Assembly: GCA_017427385.1 (NCBI GenBank)
Contig: JAFRSW010000004.1
Coordinates: 93,330-157,329 of the forward strand
Direction: 5' to 3'
Length of the DNA stretch: 64,000 nucleotides
Source: Bacteroidales bacterium
Lineage (GTDB): Bacteria > Bacteroidota > Bacteroidia > Bacteroidales > UBA932
The notes below the pieces were generated by a model that was not told the origin of the DNA, did no database searches, and saw only the letters and a list, made by a program, of their open reading frames with translations. Position numbers and translations under genes: made by a program. This document shows positions 59,505 to 64,000 of this stretch, piece after piece; within the stretch, counting starts at the first letter, position 1, and every line of letters begins with the position of its first letter.

Positions 59505-60293
59505 TTACAGGCTGAGCCCGTAACTGGAAAGTTTCTCTTCAACAGTAGCAATCCTGCCCTTGGCACCCTCGTGCCCCTGGGCCGCAGCCTTGCGGTAGGA
59601 GGCCAGGGCCTTCCCGTATATCTGCTTCCTGTAGCCGCTGACGTTGAGTTTGTCGCGTCTCCCGGACACATTCAGCAGACCGCTGTCTGCCAGTTCTTCG
59701 AGTTCGGTTCCTGCCTGGTAGAGCTGCTCGGCAAGGTCCTTCACGGCGTTACGAAGCGCGCGTTCCTGCGCAGCGATGAGGGAGCCCTGCTGCGTTATGG
59801 TATCCTTTTGGGTCTTGATGGTCTGCTCTCTTGCGGCTATCTCGACCTTGAGGTTGGTTATTTGCTTCTCCTGGTTGGCTACCGTAGTGCGGAGTTCCTT
59901 TATGGTCGATACGGCGAGGGCGAGTTCCTTGTTGGCCTTGCGTGCCTGGTTCGCTTCTTTCTCGAGGCGGTTGATGCGGGCCTTCAGGGATTCGAGGTTT
60001 CTCTGGGCCTGCTCGGCCTGGGTCCTCTGCGACGCACCCGTCTCAACGTTGAGCTGTATGGATGATGTCTCCCGGCTGATGGCCGCGAGACCTGCGAGGA
60101 TGGAACCGAGTTCCTTGTTCTGACGGGCAAAGTTCTCCTGCGCCTCCTGGAGGGAGCTGCGCAGCATGGCGTTCTCCTGTTCCGAAGCTTCGAGTGCTTC
60201 ACGCTTCACCAGGGCGGGTTTTCCGTTGGTGCATGAAAGAAGGGTTATGGCTGCCGCCAGGATCGCGGCGATTCTTATTTGTAAAGTACGCAT
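59505..60293 (-). CDS. Coiled-coil lipoprotein of unknown function
   Basis: A 262-residue protein. The start at 60293 gives a lipoprotein signal (LLSC, Cys at 21). About residues 30-200 are rich in Glu, Gln, Lys and Leu with heptad-like spacing (NLESLKARINRLEKEANQARK, VANQEKQITNLKVEIAAREQ), a long coiled coil. The C-terminal 40 residues (YGKALASYRKAAAQGHEGAKGRIATVEEKL) resemble a single Sel1/TPR helix pair. It overlaps the upstream J-domain gene by 19 bases. It may be a periplasmic scaffold. Confidence 0.75.
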   Translation of the reverse strand: MRTLQIRIAAILAAAITLLSCTNGKPALVKREALEASEQENAMLRSSLQEAQENFARQNKELGSILAGLAAISRETSSIQLNVETGASQRTQAEQAQRNLESLKARINRLEKEANQARKANKELALAVSTIKELRTTVANQEKQITNLKVEIAAREQTIKTQKDTITQQGSLIAAQERALRNAVKDLAEQLYQAGTELEELADSGLLNVSGRRDKLNVSGYRKQIYGKALASYRKAAAQGHEGAKGRIATVEEKLSSYGLSL

Positions 60294-60964
60294 GTCGTTT
60301 CGTCGTATAGGTTGATAGTAATGGTCACGGTACCGACCGAGGGGCGGTAGACAGCCGAAGCTGACACCCACCCGTCGCTTGTCAAAGCTCCATCGGAGCC
60401 CAGGGTAAAGGAATAATCCTTCGGAGCGTAGCTGCTGCGGATGGTTAGGGTATATCCGTCCGGGGCGACGGCTATCTCGCCGGTTTGTTGCGGCATGCCC
60501 TCGCAGGTTACGGTATATATGCCGGGGAGATGCTCTTGAAGGGCCGTATCGATAGGAACGGTCTCCAGGAAAGCGTTCTTGTGCCAGTCTGCGATGAGGT
60601 ATACCATCAGCGCGCCGATGGTCAGGGCCACACCGACTATTACCGCTATGAGGATTTCTTTGCGGGGTTTCCTCCTCTCCAGAGGGGCGTATTCTTCGGG
60701 CTGCGCATCGGCCTGTTTCTCGCCGGTGTCGTAGCTGGGCTCCTCCCTTTCATACCCTTTTTCCGGATCTCTCAGACAGTCATACGCTTCCTTGACAAGA
60801 CGGAACTGCTTCTCGAATTCCTCCCGGTTTTCCTCCCCTTCGGTCGCGTGATGGTCGGGATGGAAGGCATGCGACATTTTGTTGAATGCATGCCGGATTT
60901 CATCCTGAGTGGCATTAGGACTGACGTGAAGGATGTCGTAGTAATTGTGGGTCGGTTTGGCCAT
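60275..60964 (-). CDS. J-domain membrane protein
   Basis: A 229-residue protein with an N-terminal J-domain (YYDILHVSPNATQDEIRHAF; HPD motif in FHPDHH at about 34-38), which would stimulate an Hsp70. A charged linker follows, then one membrane helix (ILIAVIVGVALTIGALMVYLI) at about 102-122, and a C-terminal beta-rich domain. It lacks the Gly/Phe region and zinc fingers of true DnaJ. The topology puts the J-domain in the cytoplasm and the rest outside. Confidence 0.88.
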   Translation of the reverse strand: MAKPTHNYYDILHVSPNATQDEIRHAFNKMSHAFHPDHHATEGEENREEFEKQFRLVKEAYDCLRDPEKGYEREEPSYDTGEKQADAQPEEYAPLERRKPRKEILIAVIVGVALTIGALMVYLIADWHKNAFLETVPIDTALQEHLPGIYTVTCEGMPQQTGEIAVAPDGYTLTIRSSYAPKDYSFTLGSDGALTSDGWVSASAVYRPSVGTVTITINLYDETTCVLYK

Positions 60965-60979
60965 TGATTATCAGTATTG

Positions 60980-62641
60980 TTACAACGGCCGGTAGTTATA
61001 CCCGAAGGCATCCATTACCTTGAAATGATAGGCCTGCATCTTGCGCACCAGATTGTCGTAGTTGCGGTTAGCAGGAATCGTCCACTGCACTTCGCTGAGA
61101 GCCTGCAGGCGTGGAATCACCATGAAGTACAGCTGGTCTTCGTTGCGGATGTATTCGGTCCAGACGTTGCCCTGCACACCGAGTATGTGTGCTGCGGAGG
61201 CATCGTCGAAGCCATCCAGGGGTTCGTAGCTATAGAGGTTCTTTGCATCGTACACCTTGCCCTTCTTGGGATATCCGGCTCCGGCCAGTTCATCCTTCTC
61301 GGTTGTGCCCTGCTTGTAGTCGAGGTAGCAGTAGGTCGTGGGAGACATGATCACGTCGAAACCCAGGCCTGCGGCCTTGATGCCACCGGTGGTGCCGCGC
61401 CAGCTCATAACCGTCGCGCCCTCGGCCAGCTCGCCTTCCAGGATCTCGTCCCAGCCGATGATCTTGCGGCCCTTGGCAGCCAGGTAGTCCTGCACGCGCT
61501 TGGTCACGTAGTTCTGCAGTTTCTGCCCGCGGGTGCCTTTATCGTCGGACACCAGGCCCAGCTCATCCATCTTGGCCGTGCAGGCCGGGCACCTGTCCCA
61601 CTCCTTCTTCGGGCACTCGTCCCCGCCGATGTGGATGTACTCGCTCGGGAAGAGGTCGCAGATCTCGTCCAGCACGTCGAAGAGGAACTCGAAGGTCTTC
61701 TCCTTGCCCACGCAGAGCACCTGGTCGGAGACCCCCCAGCGCGTCCACACCTGGTAGGGGCCGCCGGTGCAGCCGAGCCATGGGTAGGAGGCCATTGCGG
61801 CCAGCATGTGGCCGGGAAGGTCGAGTTCGGGGATGACGATTATACCGAGCTTGCCTGCATACTCCACTATCTCTTTCACCTGCTCCTGGGTGTAGTATCC
61901 GCCGTAGCGCTTGCCGTCGTTTTTGCCTCGCTCGTAGGTCTGCTGGGTGCCGCTGCGGAACGCGCCGATCTCGGTCAGCAGGGGATACTTCTTTATCTCC
62001 AGGCGCCAGCCCTGGTCTTCGGTCAGATGCCAGTGGAAGCGGTTGAGCTTGTACATGGCCATCACGTCCAGCAGGCGCTTGACCTGGTCCACGCTGTAGA
62101 AATGCCTCGCGCAGTCGAGCTCGAGCCCGCGGTAGCTGAAGCGGGGCTTGTCTTGGATTGTGCAGCAGGGGATGGGAAGTTTGTCCTTAATCTGCCTGGC
62201 AGCGTAAACATCTACCGGCAGCATCTGGCGGAAGGTGGCGATGGCGTAGAGGAAGCCGTTTGTGTCGGATGCTGTCACCTTCATCGCATGCGTGCCCACC
62301 TCTATCTTGTATTCTTCGGGTGCGAGGGTGGGATCCTTCAGGAAGAAAATGCCCTTCAGCGACTCGATGGGGGTGCCATAGTTGACTCCGGTCGCCGCCG
62401 CCAGGCTGTTCACCTTGCCGGTGCAGATGTATATGTCGTCCGCCAGTTTGGCGATGGCTTCCACCGTCGGTTTGGTGAGGAAGGAATCATAGTTGAAGTT
62501 GGCGCCCTTCACCTTGAATTCGCCCTTGCCGAAGCTGACGCTCTGGGGTTCGGGGATGATGTTGAGCACGAGATCCGTCTTTTTCGCTTCCAGGCCGAGG
62601 CCCAGGAGTAGGCTGATTGCGATGATGGCTAATTTTTTCAT
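60980..62641 (-). CDS. GH20 beta-N-acetylhexosaminidase
   Basis: A secreted enzyme of 553 residues with start at 62641 (MKKLAIIAISLLLGLGLEAKK). The GH20b domain is followed by the catalytic barrel: FSYRGLELDCARHFYSVD, HWHLTEDQGWRLEIKKYPLLTEIGA, IPELDLPGHMLAAMASYPWLGC, YIHIGGDECPKKEWDRCPAC (Asp-Glu about 340) and IGWDEILEGELAEGATVMSWRG. It removes terminal beta-linked GlcNAc or GalNAc. It is a plain single-function enzyme, unlike the GH20 fusion at 54660, and is encoded on the opposite strand outside the PUL, 2 bases after the chromate-transporter half. Confidence 0.96.
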   Translation of the reverse strand: MKKLAIIAISLLLGLGLEAKKTDLVLNIIPEPQSVSFGKGEFKVKGANFNYDSFLTKPTVEAIAKLADDIYICTGKVNSLAAATGVNYGTPIESLKGIFFLKDPTLAPEEYKIEVGTHAMKVTASDTNGFLYAIATFRQMLPVDVYAARQIKDKLPIPCCTIQDKPRFSYRGLELDCARHFYSVDQVKRLLDVMAMYKLNRFHWHLTEDQGWRLEIKKYPLLTEIGAFRSGTQQTYERGKNDGKRYGGYYTQEQVKEIVEYAGKLGIIVIPELDLPGHMLAAMASYPWLGCTGGPYQVWTRWGVSDQVLCVGKEKTFEFLFDVLDEICDLFPSEYIHIGGDECPKKEWDRCPACTAKMDELGLVSDDKGTRGQKLQNYVTKRVQDYLAAKGRKIIGWDEILEGELAEGATVMSWRGTTGGIKAAGLGFDVIMSPTTYCYLDYKQGTTEKDELAGAGYPKKGKVYDAKNLYSYEPLDGFDDASAAHILGVQGNVWTEYIRNEDQLYFMVIPRLQALSEVQWTIPANRNYDNLVRKMQAYHFKVMDAFGYNYRPL

Positions 62642-62643
62642 AT

Positions 62644-63195
62644 TCAATAGATTAATAATCCTGTTATGCCTCCTGCCACTATCAGCAGGATGGGGTTGAC
62701 TTTGAAGAAGAACGAGGCGACGAAGCTCGCGCCGAGGATCACCCACGCCGTCCAGTCGCCGAAGTTTTCGGTGATTACGCTGATTCCGGTCGTGCTCACA
62801 TGGAACATGAGTATCAGCGCTGCGGCACCTATAAGGCCGGCTACAGCGGGGCGCAGACCCGTCATCACGTCGCTGAATAGGGAAGTGGTGTGGTATTTAT
62901 TGTAGAGTGTGATGATTCCGTAGAAGATGATGAACGACGGCAGCACGAGCGCGAAGGTCGCGAGTGCGGATCCGGCCACCCCGGCCACTTCGTAGCCGGT
63001 ATAGGTTGCGCAGTTCACTCCGATGGGCCCGGGGGTGCACTGCGAGATGGCCACGATATCCGTGAACTGCGCTTCGGTAAGCCATCCGAACTTGGTGACC
63101 ACCTGCGTCTGTATCAGCGACAGCATCGCGGCCCCGCCTCCGAAGGTGAAGAGCCCGATCACGAAGAAGGTGGCGAACAGCTGAAGGTAGATCAT
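62644..63195 (-). CDS. chrA: Chromate transporter family half-protein
   Basis: A 183-residue membrane protein of the short-chain CHR family. The start at 63195 overlaps the previous gene by 4 bases. The family motifs are FVIGLFTFGGGAAMLSLIQTQVV and QCTPGPIGVNCATYTGYEVAG. Short CHR proteins work as pairs; despite the name, many carry other anions. The substrate is not known. Confidence 0.9.
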   Translation of the reverse strand: MIYLQLFATFFVIGLFTFGGGAAMLSLIQTQVVTKFGWLTEAQFTDIVAISQCTPGPIGVNCATYTGYEVAGVAGSALATFALVLPSFIIFYGIITLYNKYHTTSLFSDVMTGLRPAVAGLIGAAALILMFHVSTTGISVITENFGDWTAWVILGASFVASFFFKVNPILLIVAGGITGLLIY

Positions 63196-63749
63196 CGCTG
63201 CGTGCGCGCCTCCTTCGCGAAGCTGATGGCCACCGCCACGACGATGGTTACCAATATAATATATACGGGAGAGATCTTCAGCACTGCCACGGCCACCAGC
63301 GAGGCCAGCAGGATCAGCCAGGCCCACCACTTGCGGCAGCCCTTCCTGGCCAGGTTGATGGCCGGCACGAGGATGAGCCCCACCGCCACCGGCCGTATGC
63401 CGCGGAAGATCTTCTGCATCGTTGGGTTATCCTTGATGCCGGCGAAGAGCATGGCTATGAGGAGGATGATGACGAAGGACGGCAGGACCGCACCCAGGCT
63501 GGCGGCAATGGCCCCTCTGATACCCCTGAGGCGGTATCCGGAGTAGATGGCCATGTTCACGGCCAGGATGCCGGGGGCGCTCTGCGCGAGCACGATTATG
63601 TCCGGCATGTCCTCTTCGGAGATCCAGTCCTTACGGCGCATTTCGGCCTCGATCAGGGGAATCATTGCATAGCCTCCGCCTATGGTGAAGGCGCCTATCT
63701 TGGCAAAGACGGCGAAGATGCTCCACAGTGAAACCCCGTTATTGTTCAT
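63192..63749 (-). CDS. chrA: Chromate transporter family half-protein
   Basis: A 185-residue membrane protein, partner of the half encoded next. The motifs are FAKIGAFTIGGGYAMIPLIEAEM and LAQSAPGILAVNMAIYSGYRLRG. It is divergent from the rrn promoter. Confidence 0.9.
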   Translation of the reverse strand: MNNNGVSLWSIFAVFAKIGAFTIGGGYAMIPLIEAEMRRKDWISEEDMPDIIVLAQSAPGILAVNMAIYSGYRLRGIRGAIAASLGAVLPSFVIILLIAMLFAGIKDNPTMQKIFRGIRPVAVGLILVPAINLARKGCRKWWAWLILLASLVAVAVLKISPVYIILVTIVVAVAISFAKEARTQR

Positions 63750-63784
63750 AGCTCACGAAAATAGCAAAAAAAATGCAAAAAAAG

Positions 63785-63815
63785 TTTGGAGGTATGGGAA
63801 AAGTTCGTATCTTTG
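63785..63815 (+). promoter_or_regulatory. rrn operon promoter
   Basis: TTTG (63785-63788), 19 bases, TATCTTTG (63808-63815): a full match to the Bacteroidetes vegetative promoter. The transcript leader of about 165 bases to 16S rRNA holds a small hairpin (CAATTTC/GAAATTG at 63921-63939) and otherwise no genes. Confidence 0.85.
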
Positions 63816-63982
63816 CAGCCCGTTTCGGAAAAAGGATTTTCTAAACGGATTTAGTTCCTTGAAAATATTGGAAGAACAAGTACAAGCAAGTACCGAGAAC
63901 AAAAAATAGATCGAGAGCGTCAATTTCTTTACGAAATTGTTATAAAGAGCGTCGGGAATCAAGCTTAGTAAAATAAGAATAT

Positions 63983-64000
63983 ACAAAGAAGAGTTTGATC
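63983..64000 (+). rRNA. rrs: 16S ribosomal RNA, first bases only
   Basis: AGAGTTTGATC at 63990-64000 is the conserved 5' sequence of bacterial 16S rRNA (the usual 27F site). The mature 5' end is put about 7 bases upstream by analogy with E. coli. The window ends here. Confidence 0.88.

Noticed and set aside
60977-62611. Long plus-strand open frame of 544 codons
   Set aside because: Antisense shadow of the GH20 gene, which has full catalytic motifs.

Overview
The window reads as a chromosomal segment of a member of the Bacteroidales (phylum Bacteroidota), with GC that looks to be a little above 50%. The support is: SusC/SusD pairs, an ECF sigma factor/FecR pair next to a SusC that carries an STN domain, many secreted lipoproteins with a cysteine at about residue 17-22, promoters of the Bacteroidetes type (TTTG, 19 nt, TAnnTTTG), and the gene orders pyrH-frr and rplM-rpsI-rpsB-tsf. 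The last bases are the 5' end of a 16S rRNA gene, so the window ends in an rrn operon. I cannot assign a genus.

Layout. (1) 1-17943, + strand: a polysaccharide-utilisation locus (PUL) with SusC (5' end cut by the window), SusD, three lipoproteins sharing an unnamed domain of about 160 residues, three endonuclease/exonuclease/phosphatase (EEP) family proteins, a GH28-like beta-helix protein and two 45-residue peptides of one family. It continues into a sugar catabolic cassette: MFS transporter, AraA/FucI-like isomerase, mannose-6-phosphate-isomerase-like protein and ROK kinase. (2) 18031-26320: a clan-A glycosidase, a GH3 remnant, an aldo/keto reductase and a low-GC ATPase on the minus strand, LpxK, a sialate-esterase-like protein and a GH3 enzyme. 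(3) 26326-31476: housekeeping genes frr and pyrH (minus), then an sdhC-like gene, rplM, rpsI, rpsB and tsf (plus). (4) 31589-37583: an SGNH-hydrolase lipoprotein and a beta-helix lipoprotein, then on the minus strand a polysaccharide flippase and a fourth EEP protein. (5) 37627-58707: a second, complete PUL with sigma factor, anti-sigma factor, SusC, SusD, two beta-helix lipoproteins, a phosphodiester glycosidase (NAGPA family), an SGNH hydrolase, a NAGPA-histidine phosphatase fusion, a GH78 rhamnosidase, a GH20-discoidin-SGNH fusion and an organophosphate antiporter broken by one missing base. (6) 58704-64000: cyclophilin, then on the minus strand a coiled-coil lipoprotein, a J-domain protein, a second GH20 and two ChrA halves, then the rrn promoter and the start of 16S rRNA.

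How the parts could work together. The second PUL looks built for a phosphodiester-containing glycan. Esterases would remove acyl groups, NAGPA-type enzymes would open the sugar phosphodiester, the histidine phosphatase would remove the exposed phosphate, GH78 and GH20 would release rhamnose and N-acetylhexosamine, and an OPA-type antiporter would import a phosphorylated organic product. Rhamnose, HexNAc and a phosphodiester together recall the rhamnose-rich wall polysaccharides of Gram-positive bacteria; that substrate is inference. The first PUL has less familiar parts: the repeated domain, the twin peptides, the EEP proteins and a catabolic cassette whose sugar I cannot name.

No gap between genes exceeds about 300 bases. 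The longest is the rrn upstream region (about 230 bases).
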